DNA of 15,630 nucleotides, from positions 1 through 15,630 of the forward strand of contig CAZAYB010000044.1 in assembly GCA_964489215.1 (NCBI GenBank). The letters run 5' to 3'. Origin of the DNA: CAZAYB01 sp964489215. Its GTDB lineage: Bacteria > Planctomycetota > Phycisphaerae > Sedimentisphaerales > Anaerohalosphaeraceae. Numbering within the stretch: position 1 is the stretch's first letter; the number at the start of each line of letters is the position of its first letter. The notes beneath the pieces are model-generated. The model worked only from the letters and a program-made list of their open reading frames with translations, did no database searches and was not told the origin of the DNA. This document shows positions 1 through 8,640 of this stretch, piece after piece. The position numbers were made by a program, and so were the translations under genes.

Positions 1-2049
1 CACGCCAACATCGCCAATGCTCGGCCATATCCCTCCACTTGCCCATTCTGCCCCGTAAAAGTCCCATTCAGGCACAGCGGTCGAACAGTAGTTCAGAAGT
101 ATATAAGGACTGACCCTGATTCCTTTATCGTTATATCCGGCAACCATTTTCTTGTATTCTTCCGGATTGACCGGCCCCGGGAAACCGTAATATTTGTCCA
201 GATCAGGATAGGGCCATCTTACTGTTCCAGTTGATTTAGGAACACTGTGTATAATGGCATCTCCATAGTCATACATGTTTTTGACCGGAGTTGCCTGAAT
301 GCCGAAAGTAAATTTCCATTCCGAATCAAGTTTAGTTTTGCCTTTAATAAAGGACCATACATAATCTACAGAGTCCCCTGTTCGTTCGATATAAAATCCG
401 TCTTCACGGTCTATTTTATCCCAGGCCTGATCTGTCTCACAAAAAGCGCTGAAACCCAGATCAACGTTACCGGCCCAAATATAGCTCATCCAGCTGTTTT
501 TATAAATAATACCTTTTTCCTCGGAAAGCTTGCCTGTTAATCGAGGATAAGCACCTATACTTACATGAGCAAGTTCAGCCAATTGCGGGTTAAGCGGAAA
601 ACGCATTTCAAGCCCGTTGACTTGTGCATCTTTTTTCGGCTTTAAGGTAATATCGTAACGAATCATGCCGTCAAATTCAAATTTTCGGTCAACTTCAAGA
701 ATTCCTATCTCAGACTTTAATACAGATTTTGAAACAACTTCGACTTCATTTTGATCAAGAAGCTTATAACCGCTGAGTTTCCATTTTAATTTTTCACCAT
801 TAACAAAAGCATCAAGTGAGATATCATCAGCAAGAATATTTTTATCCTGGGTGTATATCTCATCAGCAAAAGCAGAATCTTTGAAAACGTATTTTCTGCC
901 CCAGCATGAAACAGTATGTTCTTTACTGAACCATTTGCTTTGATATTCTATAGGAGTCCAGGGAGATGGAGGAGTAGTCGGTTTTCCAATATCATTACCG
1001 AGCCACTCAGGCTCGCCGGGATAGAATATAGTATTGGAGTTATAACTGTGCAGCGTCTTGCCGTTTTTCTTAATATAGACTTCTACATAGTAATTGCCCT
1101 TCTGGAGTTTATCATAAGTAAGGTTCATCTGCTGCTGATGGTCATCCAGTACTTTAACTATAGGCTTGCTCTCAATCTCTCCTTTTATAACAGCAGAAAG
1201 CTCTGCGCCTTCTATACCTATTCTCGGGTCCAGCTGAGTTATCACCTCGAATGATTTTTTAGACGGCCAGGAAACAACTTTCAGGTTTATCGCTTTGCCG
1301 AACCTCTGGGGAACATCTTCTCCGCCCTGACGCTGCTTGTAGTTCTCATAGGCCCATTTTGCCTCTTCAGCTGTTAAGGCCCTGTTATAAATATAAAGCT
1401 CATCTATCAAAGTATCCACATCATCCTTGAACTTGCTGACCGGGTCAGTCGTCAGCCAGGGACGGTCACCCACATAAAACCTGCCCGTCACCTCGCTGGG
1501 AAGTCTGGGGTTTTTATAGCACGATTCCATTTGGCCGTTCATGTAAACACAAGCCTCCTCAATGTTCCAGGTCAAAACAACATGATACCATTCCCCCGGA
1601 ACAAGCTTTTTAAAATCTGCAGCGGTTATCATGCGTTTGGTTCCCTGGTCCTCACCCAGCCAGAAGTAAGCCTCATCTGAAACGTAATACTTGTAAAACA
1701 TTATCCAGCCGGGCTTGGAAGCTTCAAACAACGCGTGGTGATTGGTCTTATGACTTGCGTCCCAGTTAACCGGATTGAACCAGAACTCGATACTGCCCTG
1801 CTTTATATTTATGTTGTCTTTCACTTCGTAAGTCACATAACCTTCGGTGTCACCGCTCAAAAGAGCCTTGCCCTTAACCCCGTCGGCAAACTCAGCTGCC
1901 TGTCCGCTGGCGATAGCCTTTTTGCTGCTCTGGCTTATCTCAGCATCGGCTCCTTTATCAAAACTTGAATAAAAAAGCACTCCGCTGTCCGCAAAAACTG
2001 TGGAATTGATTAATAAAATCAATATAGCAATTGTCTTCTTAAACTTCAT
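1..2049 (-). CDS. Secreted LamG-domain plus GH123/DUF6067-like glycoside hydrolase (partial, C-terminus beyond the left edge)
   Basis: This frame stays open for 683 codons from the ATG at 2049 to the window edge, so the protein is incomplete at its C-terminus. The first ~20 residues are a signal peptide (MKFKKTIAILILLINSTVFA). Residues ~25-225 resemble a LamG/concanavalin-A-like lectin module, with SIEFWFNP, GEWYHVVLTW, and DTLIDELYIYNRALTAEEA near its end. From ~residue 300 the PPSPWTPIE and VSCWGRKYVF motifs, and later FGIQATPVK, match what I recall of the planctomycete/Lentisphaerae DUF6067 family, a TIM-barrel group related to GH123. The visible part ends just inside the barrel (RVSPYILLNY). 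The likely role is extracytoplasmic glycan hydrolysis; the substrate cannot be read from the sequence. AAAGGG lies 9 bases before the ATG. The 77-base gap from the preceding gene has no terminator hairpin, so co-transcription is plausible. The signal peptide and LamG call are firm; the DUF6067 call is by remembered motifs. Confidence 0.75.
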   Translation of the reverse strand, partial: MKFKKTIAILILLINSTVFADSGVLFYSSFDKGADAEISQSSKKAIASGQAAEFADGVKGKALLSGDTEGYVTYEVKDNINIKQGSIEFWFNPVNWDASHKTNHHALFEASKPGWIMFYKYYVSDEAYFWLGEDQGTKRMITAADFKKLVPGEWYHVVLTWNIEEACVYMNGQMESCYKNPRLPSEVTGRFYVGDRPWLTTDPVSKFKDDVDTLIDELYIYNRALTAEEAKWAYENYKQRQGGEDVPQRFGKAINLKVVSWPSKKSFEVITQLDPRIGIEGAELSAVIKGEIESKPIVKVLDDHQQQMNLTYDKLQKGNYYVEVYIKKNGKTLHSYNSNTIFYPGEPEWLGNDIGKPTTPPSPWTPIEYQSKWFSKEHTVSCWGRKYVFKDSAFADEIYTQDKNILADDISLDAFVNGEKLKWKLSGYKLLDQNEVEVVSKSVLKSEIGILEVDRKFEFDGMIRYDITLKPKKDAQVNGLEMRFPLNPQLAELAHVSIGAYPRLTGKLSEEKGIIYKNSWMSYIWAGNVDLGFSAFCETDQAWDKIDREDGFYIERTGDSVDYVWSFIKGKTKLDSEWKFTFGIQATPVKNMYDYGDAIIHSVPKSTGTVRWPYPDLDKYYGFPGPVNPEEYKKMVAGYNDKGIRVSPYILLNYCSTAVPEWDFYGAEWASGGIWPSIGDVGV

Positions 2050-2126
2050 AACCGAATACCCTTTCTAATATAATTAGCTATAGATATAAATCTACTTCCG
2101 ACTTATTTTTTAACATAAACATGCTA

Positions 2127-3854
2127 TCAGTTACTTTCATCAACATCTAATTCTAATTGCAAATCTTCAGCCTGTATTCCACCCATATATCCTGAATATA
2201 AAGAAGGGTCAATATTTTTGAATATCTTTATGCTTTTAATAAAGCCGTTAATGTCCTTATTTTCTCCTTTAGGATCATACTTCTTTCTAAAATCTTTTAC
2301 AGCCTGAGCAAATTCCTGCATGTTAGAATTATAAGTATCAAAAATCAGCTTTCTGTAAGCATCCAATACCGACAAATACATTGTATTATATTCAACCCAA
2401 TCCTGAACCTTTTCGAAACTTTCCCTTAGATCGGCAAAATTCTTCTTTTGTTCCGGATTGCACTCATCAAGCATATTCTGGGCGATATCCAGTTCCTGTA
2501 AAATTAATTTGCCCCTTGCTATCGCAAGTTGCTTCTGAGTTTTCCATCCCATTTCTTTCATAACCTTAAAAGGTCCATGCTCAGGATCCATGGCATTTTC
2601 TATTGGAGTTACCCTGCCCCATCTGTAATTTTCTTCTTTTTCGCCAGGATGAATAAAATAAGAATCGTAAAATATACGTGTGCCCTCGACCAATGCATTT
2701 TTGGCATACATCCAAGTTGGACCATAGTATGATTTAAACCAGCCTTGCATATATTCAGAAATATTGCCTTCCGGCTCATCGGCTATCCTGCTGAATGCTA
2801 TTATATTTGCTCTACACTGATTATCCCAAGATCGATTCCATCTTCTATCTATTCGCGCAACGACGCCGCGAGGCGCATTTTTAACATTTCGTTTTCGAAA
2901 AACATCTAATCTTTGCATGATCAGCTCGGGTATATATATTGGATAACTTCCCATCCCATAGTACTCCATACCCAGTTCTTCTTCTGCCATCACAAATCTT
3001 CCTTTGAACGGCCAATCGCCGAGACGAGGGTTAGTTTTCTGATAAATATTCCACCAGTCACCAAAAGCGCATGTTTTCTGATGTACGCGAACTTTGGAGT
3101 TTATCCTCAAAAATGCCTGCTGAAACATTTTATACCTTGCTTCGTTTTCAGTTCCAAAAGCTCGGACATAAAGAACTTTTCCATAACGATCGCAAATATC
3201 TGCCATTTTATTAACCAGGTGGGCAAAGGCATCAATGCTGGAAAATTTGTAACGGTCCTGTGATGACCGCAATCCCATAATGGACATGGTTATCGACTCA
3301 GAAATAGTCAGGACCAGCCCGTCGAGTGAAGGTATAGTCTCAAATAGCTCTGTAAATTTAGACTCAAAAAAACGCTGAAATTCAGGACTGCTGTATACAA
3401 CATTACCATGACCGTCACCCATTTCGGGATAAAATTCGAGTATGTCAGTTGGATACCACAATTCATGCAACCATACCGTAACATCAATTCCAAGCTCATC
3501 CGCTCTGTTGCAAATTCTATTAAATTTCTCATTTTCCAATTTAACCTTATCCAAATCCCGTTTCATAGTTTTGGATTGATTAAGTTTTGGAAACTTCCTG
3601 TAAGTTATCATGCTGTCAATCGGCAGTCTTTCCGGTTGATTATAATATGGCCCTAACAATTCAAAATAATTAATATTATATTTTGGTGCCTCTTCAAGCA
3701 TTTGCATTATATAATCTTCATCGAAAGCCACTTCCTGGTCGCAATTAGATAAGCTCCAGCCTCGAACCTCAAAAGCTCGGGATTTTTCCTTATCTTGCGC
3801 TAAAAGCAGATTCGCCAAAGTTAGTAGTAAGATAAACACTGATATATGTTTCAT
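2127..3854 (-). CDS. Secreted GH67-like (alpha-glucuronidase-like) TIM-barrel glycosidase
   Basis: The protein is 575 aa from the ATG at 3854. A frame extending to 3887 exists, but AAAGGAG sits 5 bases before the 3854 ATG and directly precedes a clean signal peptide (MKHISVFILLLTLANLLLA, then Q). The mature part begins with AFEVRGWSL. By remembered alignment it follows the order of GH67 alpha-glucuronidase catalytic motifs: Glu186 in LTISES (acid/base position), Asp266 in KTCAFGDW, and the acidic cluster AEEELG at ~290-295 (base pair of GH67), followed by ARIDRRWNRSW and an ANIIAFSRIADEPEG helix. GH67 proteins are usually longer and carry an N-terminal beta domain that is missing here. It is clearly paralogous to the product of 7015-8640, which lacks a signal peptide. 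The inferred role is release of a uronic-acid-type or related side group outside the cytoplasm. The stop of the preceding esterase gene overlaps this gene's ribosome binding site, so translation is probably coupled. It could instead be an unassigned family of the same clan. Confidence 0.6.
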   Translation of the reverse strand: MKHISVFILLLTLANLLLAQDKEKSRAFEVRGWSLSNCDQEVAFDEDYIMQMLEEAPKYNINYFELLGPYYNQPERLPIDSMITYRKFPKLNQSKTMKRDLDKVKLENEKFNRICNRADELGIDVTVWLHELWYPTDILEFYPEMGDGHGNVVYSSPEFQRFFESKFTELFETIPSLDGLVLTISESITMSIMGLRSSQDRYKFSSIDAFAHLVNKMADICDRYGKVLYVRAFGTENEARYKMFQQAFLRINSKVRVHQKTCAFGDWWNIYQKTNPRLGDWPFKGRFVMAEEELGMEYYGMGSYPIYIPELIMQRLDVFRKRNVKNAPRGVVARIDRRWNRSWDNQCRANIIAFSRIADEPEGNISEYMQGWFKSYYGPTWMYAKNALVEGTRIFYDSYFIHPGEKEENYRWGRVTPIENAMDPEHGPFKVMKEMGWKTQKQLAIARGKLILQELDIAQNMLDECNPEQKKNFADLRESFEKVQDWVEYNTMYLSVLDAYRKLIFDTYNSNMQEFAQAVKDFRKKYDPKGENKDINGFIKSIKIFKNIDPSLYSGYMGGIQAEDLQLELDVDESN

Positions 3855-3859
3855 AATTA

Positions 3860-3866
3860 CTCCTTT
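3860..3866 (-). promoter_or_regulatory. Shine-Dalgarno site that fixes the start of the secreted GH67-like gene
   Basis: On the minus strand AAAGGAG is followed by a 5-base spacer and ATG at 3854. It overlaps the TGA stop (3866-3868) of the upstream esterase gene. This favours the 3854 start over the in-frame ATG at 3887, which would add 11 residues ahead of the signal peptide. Confidence 0.8.
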
Positions 3867-4969
3867 CACAATTGTTCTTTCAACCATTGATAAGCTCTTT
3901 TGCCATTAAATTCATGACATCTCGATTGCCATGTAAAAAGTTCACATTTGTCTGTTACCTTGTAAATCTGATATACATTTTTAACTTTTTCAAAACATGA
4001 ATTTATATCCTTTTTTATATCATCAATAGATTTAAACGAAATATTATTATTTATATACACTTCATTATTGCACAATACCGGCTTTGGCGCCAGTGCGGCA
4101 GTCAGATCCGGAATATCAAACCATTCAAACATACCGGGTACATAATTACAAACACAGTCCGCCCCTGGATATTCAGCTATTCTATTGAGATAGCTGTCAA
4201 AATATCCGCTTATAACAACAGCAGATATTCTCTGGTCAAGCAAAGATGTATATAACGCAAGCATTCCACCAAGACTAAATCCGATACAGCCGACTTTGTC
4301 TTCGTTTACATCATCTCGTTTTAAAACATAATCAAGGACACTCATTGCGTCCCAGACACAGCTGCCGATATAATTTCTGCCAAGGGCATTTTGCCAGAGC
4401 ACTTCACATATGTGCCAATTATAAGCGTTATAAATGTAGGGTTCATAGGTTCCGGCTTCGTTGAAACCCCTGTTATCAAAAGATACCGTAAGAAAACCCC
4501 TTTTAGCCAAATCTATAGCATAGGTGTCTTTATAAAGTTCAAGAAGCTCCTGCAGTTGTGATTGGGAGCATTCGGATTTAACCGCCGTTTTACCGATAAG
4601 CCCCTCTTTGCCGTTTTCGCTGTGACCATGTAAACATAAAATAGGTACAAAGGGTCCCTTACCGGCAGGCTTTGTAATAACTAATGGCGCCCAGTATTCT
4701 TTTTCAGTCTTTAAATAATACCACTCATATATAATGTCATTCGATTGCTGCTGTTTTACTAAGCTATATCTCGCTTCATCGACTTCAAATTTATCAAGGC
4801 ATAGAAGTTCAGATAGCTTATTACGCACCTTTTGTTTCCATTTTTCCCTTTCTTCGATTCCATCTGTTTGAGGAACATTTAGCTTTGGCGTCAATTTCCT
4901 GGAAAAATCACGAATAGAAGCAATCGGGTCCGAATTATTATTTTTATGTGAATCGCCTTTTTCTGTCAT
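3866..4969 (-). CDS. Cytoplasmic alpha/beta-hydrolase, acetylxylan-esterase/dienelactone-hydrolase-like
   Basis: The 367-aa protein starts at the ATG at 4969, which forms an ATGA overlap with the stop of the upstream esterase gene. A longer frame begins at a TTG at 5011 and is less likely. There is no signal peptide (MTEKGDSHKNNNSDP). The alpha/beta-hydrolase fold is shown by the oxyanion-side LCLHGHSENG (~112-121), the nucleophile elbow GFSLGG with Ser232, and a terminal HEFNG with His352 as probable catalytic base. WDAMSVLDYVLKRDDV and LDQRISAVV are typical of the Abhydrolase_7/acetylxylan-esterase type. The usual catalytic Asp after APKPVL is not obvious: the segment reads CNNEVYINNNIS, so the acid may be that Glu or may be displaced. 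The inferred role is removing ester decorations from imported oligosaccharides, working with the cytoplasmic GH67-like enzyme encoded nearby. The exact substrate (acetyl or another ester) is unknown. Confidence 0.75.
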   Translation of the reverse strand: MTEKGDSHKNNNSDPIASIRDFSRKLTPKLNVPQTDGIEEREKWKQKVRNKLSELLCLDKFEVDEARYSLVKQQQSNDIIYEWYYLKTEKEYWAPLVITKPAGKGPFVPILCLHGHSENGKEGLIGKTAVKSECSQSQLQELLELYKDTYAIDLAKRGFLTVSFDNRGFNEAGTYEPYIYNAYNWHICEVLWQNALGRNYIGSCVWDAMSVLDYVLKRDDVNEDKVGCIGFSLGGMLALYTSLLDQRISAVVISGYFDSYLNRIAEYPGADCVCNYVPGMFEWFDIPDLTAALAPKPVLCNNEVYINNNISFKSIDDIKKDINSCFEKVKNVYQIYKVTDKCELFTWQSRCHEFNGKRAYQWLKEQL

Positions 4970-7014
4970 TTGAAAACAACCTGTCCATTTATAACTTTGA
5001 AAATTTCGCAAACTTTGGTTTTATCCAGGTTGCCATTCAGGTTATGAACGGTTAAATTTTTATTTGCTAATAGGTATAAAATCTGTTGAACATCGCCATA
5101 CTTCAATATATTGGGTAAAACAATTTCCCTGCCATTCTTAAAAGTGAAATTGCCAAGATCAACTTCAACTTCAGTTATTCTGGAATCAAAGGCAGCGGCA
5201 AAAAGTGTGCCCAAAGCTGTATTTATACTGTCATGCCTGTTTTCGCTATCAAAATCAGCAATGATTCTGACAGATTTAAATTGAACTTTATAATATTCAC
5301 TTAAAAAACCTATCACGTTTTTTATATCTATAGCGGTCATACCCGAAAGAGGCCTGCCCCATAATATAGAATTACGATCCCAGGCTCTTGTAACTTTACT
5401 GACTTTTTCATCATACGGCATATCATTTAAGTTAATATATTCCGCCAAATGTGCAATTGACAAATTACCGAAGAACCTTACGTCAGGCATCGCTAAAATT
5501 ATTTCATCGGAAAGATATTTTTTGAAACTTTCTACATTATCAAACAAATAACGGGAACCTTCTTTGTTTAAAAAAATCATCAAATGCTTCGGTTTGCCAA
5601 AGCCATGTTGCGCTGTGACTGTCGGCAAAAAGACTGAACCTTCACTGGGAATATTTAATTGTTTTACAGTAACGCCCTGAATTAGTTTTTCAGACATTAT
5701 TTCAAATTTAGTTTTGCTTTTTAGCCTATATTCAATTCCAAGTATATTTTTAACGCTTGCAACAAATTGCACATGCCAACTTAACCAGTCTTCTTTTTGA
5801 TTAATCTCAGGATCAGTGTAACCATAATTGTCTCGCCATATTTTAGACAATGCACTTACACCGCTGTAACCGCCGGGCATGTCAACTGGAAGATTTCTGA
5901 GCTTTTCAGGTTCAATAATGTTAATATCGCTATCTTCAGGCGAGAGAATTGCCTTTTTGTCATTTTTAAGCCACTTTTCCATCCACCAGTATGTTCGTTC
6001 GCGTTGATATTTGCCATAACCGTGCGGCAGAGGAAAATAAACGCACTCTGTTTTTTTGGGGATATTATGCATTTCATACAAAGTCTGCAATTGGGGAAAT
6101 GAGTCATATAGAAAATTAACTGTCCAATCATTTAGCGTAATATGCTCAACAGCTGAATCAAAGGCAAGACTGATTATTTCCGGAAAATCTGTATATCGCA
6201 TAATATCGGGAAAATGAATGCAGTCACAGTGCGCGATGTAAGGAAAAAGCACATCCTCAAATTGACAGCTCATACCCACTATTGTAACAACTGAGATTCT
6301 TTCATCAAGAGCACAAAGCATTAGAGTTTGCATCCCGCCCCCGGAAGCTCCGCAACATCCGAATCCCAAAGAACAATCTACAATTTCAAGACTCTGCAGA
6401 TAATCCAGTGCACGAATATTACTCCAAATCATATGAGTTTGATTGCTAAGGCCTATGGCAAGATCCTCATAGTGATGAGCTTGTGCGCCGGTTGCAAAAA
6501 CAACATAACCCATTTTAGCCAGATGCAAACAGCGAGGCTGAACATGATCCGGATTAGCATAACTGTTCTCCCAGTGACCGTGAGGCGCAAGTACAGCCGG
6601 ATATTTTGATTTCTGCGTTTTAGGAACAAACAACAGACCGTCTGCATATACCCCCTCAAACAATTGGTAATACACCTTTTTAATACTGCACCACGGGTGC
6701 TTGTACTCTGATGATTCGTAAACGTTTAATGGGACTTTTTCAGGCAAGGGGTTCAATCCTGTACAATCAAGCATTATCTTTTTCAACTTGATTTTATTGT
6801 CGATAAAATCCTGACCCTTGCGTACTACAAATTGTTTTGGCCTTGAAAGTTCAGCTTCATGACTTATTAAGGCTTTTGCAAGTTCTTTTCCTGTATACTG
6901 ATGGCCTGCCTGAGCATTGCACAAAAAGAAAGCAATAAACATAATAACCACAAAACTGAATCTGTGCCCAATCTTTGAGTTATTATATAATTTATCAGTA
7001 CTTATTATTATCAT
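4966..7014 (-). CDS. Secreted tandem alpha/beta-hydrolase esterase with a degenerate second domain
   Basis: The 682-aa protein starts at an ATG at 7014 that abuts the TAA of the upstream gene with no spacer; GGTGA six bases upstream can serve as a binding site. A signal peptide with a long n-region ends near NAQA (residue ~36). The first domain (~40-350) is an acetylxylan-esterase-like alpha/beta-hydrolase with a complete triad: Ser224 in GASGGG, Asp296 in NDWT and His331 in PHGYGKYQRER. APHGHWEN and the cysteine pair CDC near 263-265 match a large planctomycete esterase family. The second domain (~400-660) keeps the outline of the same fold (WGRPLSGMTAIDIKNVIGFL, then AAAFDSRI), but the expected GxSxGG elbow is replaced by ADFDSENRHDS, so it is probably non-catalytic. 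The inferred role is deacylation of polysaccharide outside the cytoplasm. Its stop overlaps the ATG of the cytoplasmic esterase (ATGA). Confidence 0.75.
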   Translation of the reverse strand: MIIISTDKLYNNSKIGHRFSFVVIMFIAFFLCNAQAGHQYTGKELAKALISHEAELSRPKQFVVRKGQDFIDNKIKLKKIMLDCTGLNPLPEKVPLNVYESSEYKHPWCSIKKVYYQLFEGVYADGLLFVPKTQKSKYPAVLAPHGHWENSYANPDHVQPRCLHLAKMGYVVFATGAQAHHYEDLAIGLSNQTHMIWSNIRALDYLQSLEIVDCSLGFGCCGASGGGMQTLMLCALDERISVVTIVGMSCQFEDVLFPYIAHCDCIHFPDIMRYTDFPEIISLAFDSAVEHITLNDWTVNFLYDSFPQLQTLYEMHNIPKKTECVYFPLPHGYGKYQRERTYWWMEKWLKNDKKAILSPEDSDINIIEPEKLRNLPVDMPGGYSGVSALSKIWRDNYGYTDPEINQKEDWLSWHVQFVASVKNILGIEYRLKSKTKFEIMSEKLIQGVTVKQLNIPSEGSVFLPTVTAQHGFGKPKHLMIFLNKEGSRYLFDNVESFKKYLSDEIILAMPDVRFFGNLSIAHLAEYINLNDMPYDEKVSKVTRAWDRNSILWGRPLSGMTAIDIKNVIGFLSEYYKVQFKSVRIIADFDSENRHDSINTALGTLFAAAFDSRITEVEVDLGNFTFKNGREIVLPNILKYGDVQQILYLLANKNLTVHNLNGNLDKTKVCEIFKVINGQVVFK

Positions 7015-8640
7015 TTATTCACCAAGACTGTCGTCAAAGCCCATATACTCGTGGAATTCTGAAGTATCCAGCTTTTTGAATTGTTTCAAGCTTTCAATCA
7101 AATCCTTAACAATTGTTTTTTCGCCGTATTTTTTTTGAAATATTTTCACTGAATCTAAAAACTGCTTTAGATTTACAGGCTTATTGTAACTGCTGAAAAA
7201 CAGATCCCCGTATTTTTCCACAACTTCGAGAATGTCGATTCTCTCTTTGCCATAATTATAAAGTTGATAAAATTTATGCATTAGACTTTGCAAATGTTGC
7301 TTCTGAAGGTCACTGCATTTGCTCTTTTGAGATGCCGCTAACTCAATCTCATCCAAAATAATCTGACATCTCTTTAAAGCAAGTTGCTTCGATGTTCTCC
7401 AGTCGCCAATTTCTTGCATTGCCCGGAAAGGTCCATGTTCATTTTCCATTATGACCTCAATTTCAAAATACCGCCCTCGCCGGTATGTATCAATTTTCTG
7501 TCCGGGATAAATGAACGTTAGCTCAGAAAAAATCGAACAGCCCATTTGCAGTGCATTAATTGCATAAGGCCAGGCCGGACCGTAATATTCCTCGGCCCAG
7601 TTATGTATAACTTTGGCAATATTTTCGTCTTTATTGTTCACCAAAGAACTGTAAACAAGAATATTTACCTGACCTTCATGCTCCCATGTCCTATTAGGCC
7701 CTCTGTCTATTCGAGCAACAACACCTTTTACGTTATTTGAGCAGCAATTATCGACCCTTGATTTTATAACCTCAGGATACATCAAGGGATATTCACCCAG
7801 TCCGAAATATTCAAATCCGATCTCCTCTTCAGCTATTTCAAATCTTCGGCCAAAGACACCATGATTGGGATTAGAACTCTGATATGGATTTTGCCAATCA
7901 CCAAAGTCACACGTTTTTTGATGAATCCTTACATTAGTGTTTATCTTTTTGAAAGAATCCACAAGCAATTTAAATTTGGCCGGGTCATTGGAACCGAAAG
8001 TTCTGACATAAAGACTACGTGAGTATTGATCACATATTTCAGCAATAGTATTAACCATATCTATAAAAGCCTCTGACTTTGAGAGCTTTTTATCCAGAGC
8101 TGCAGGCAAGTTAAAAATATCAAGCGTAAGCGATTCACAAGTAGTCAAAACAATCGAATTTAGATCGGGTATAGTCTCGAAAAGCTCAGTAAATTTAGAC
8201 TTAAAGAATTTTTTAAAAAGAGAAGACGAATATACTAAGTTTCCTTTAGAATCTCCCATTTGCGGGTAAAAATCAAGAATGTCAGAAGGAAACCATAATT
8301 CATGAAACCAGACAGAAGTTTGGATACCAAGACTTTTTGCCTTTTTACAAATTCTGTTAAACTTAGCATTCTCTGCTTTTACAGATTCTAAATCTCTAGG
8401 CATAGATTTGGATTTATTAAGCTCAGAAAACTCTTTATACTCTATCAGTGAATCAATTGGGCATCTCTGAGGCTGATTATAATAAGGCCCGACCAGTTCG
8501 ATATAATTTATCTCATACTTTTGTGCTTCTTCTATCATTTCACAAATATAGTCTTCATCAAATGCAATTTCCTGATCGCTGTTGCATAAACTCCACCCTC
8601 TTATCTCAAATGACTTTGACGATTTTTCTTTACTATGCAT
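7015..8640 (-). CDS. Cytoplasmic GH67-like (alpha-glucuronidase-like) TIM-barrel glycosidase
   Basis: The 541-aa protein starts at an ATG at 8640 that overlaps the end of the symporter gene by 8 bases, with GAGG about 9 bases upstream, so the start is well supported. The protein begins MHSKEKSSKSFEIRGWSL and has no signal peptide, unlike its paralogue at 2127-3854. The two align throughout, with near-identical motifs HELW(Y/F)P(T/S)DIL, GPYYNQP and FTELFETIP. The proposed GH67-type catalytic residues are all present: Glu169 in LTTCES, Asp248 in KTCDFGDW (Asp245 is nearby), and EEEIG at 271-275. ARIDRGPNRTW follows at a place where the paralogue has ARIDRRWNRSW. The C-terminal ~150 residues are helical and charged. 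The inferred role is cleaving side sugars from oligosaccharides brought in by the adjacent symporter. The family label comes from motif order, not a database match, and a new GH67-related family is equally possible. Confidence 0.6.
   Translation of the reverse strand: MHSKEKSSKSFEIRGWSLCNSDQEIAFDEDYICEMIEEAQKYEINYIELVGPYYNQPQRCPIDSLIEYKEFSELNKSKSMPRDLESVKAENAKFNRICKKAKSLGIQTSVWFHELWFPSDILDFYPQMGDSKGNLVYSSSLFKKFFKSKFTELFETIPDLNSIVLTTCESLTLDIFNLPAALDKKLSKSEAFIDMVNTIAEICDQYSRSLYVRTFGSNDPAKFKLLVDSFKKINTNVRIHQKTCDFGDWQNPYQSSNPNHGVFGRRFEIAEEEIGFEYFGLGEYPLMYPEVIKSRVDNCCSNNVKGVVARIDRGPNRTWEHEGQVNILVYSSLVNNKDENIAKVIHNWAEEYYGPAWPYAINALQMGCSIFSELTFIYPGQKIDTYRRGRYFEIEVIMENEHGPFRAMQEIGDWRTSKQLALKRCQIILDEIELAASQKSKCSDLQKQHLQSLMHKFYQLYNYGKERIDILEVVEKYGDLFFSSYNKPVNLKQFLDSVKIFQKKYGEKTIVKDLIESLKQFKKLDTSEFHEYMGFDDSLGE

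Noticed and set aside
2050..2126. Small inverted repeat CTAATTATATTAG in the gap before the LamG gene
   Set aside because: The stem is only 5 AT-rich pairs, with no T-tract; it is not credible as a terminator or operator.
247..2732. Plus-strand open frames opposite the left-hand genes
   Set aside because: They lie antisense to well-supported minus-strand genes, have no recognisable domains or convincing ribosome binding sites, and have shadow-like composition.
3855..3887. Upstream extension of the secreted GH67-like protein to the ATG at 3887
   Set aside because: It would bury the strong ribosome binding site and put a charged extension before an otherwise clean signal peptide.
4970..5011. 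TTG start at 5011 for the cytoplasmic esterase
   Set aside because: The ATG at 4969 forms a standard ATGA overlap, and the extension adds no domain or signal peptide.
6913..6921. Lipobox reading of FFLC in the secreted esterase signal
   Set aside because: The residues before Cys do not fit a lipobox, and a normal signal peptidase I site (NAQA) follows at once.
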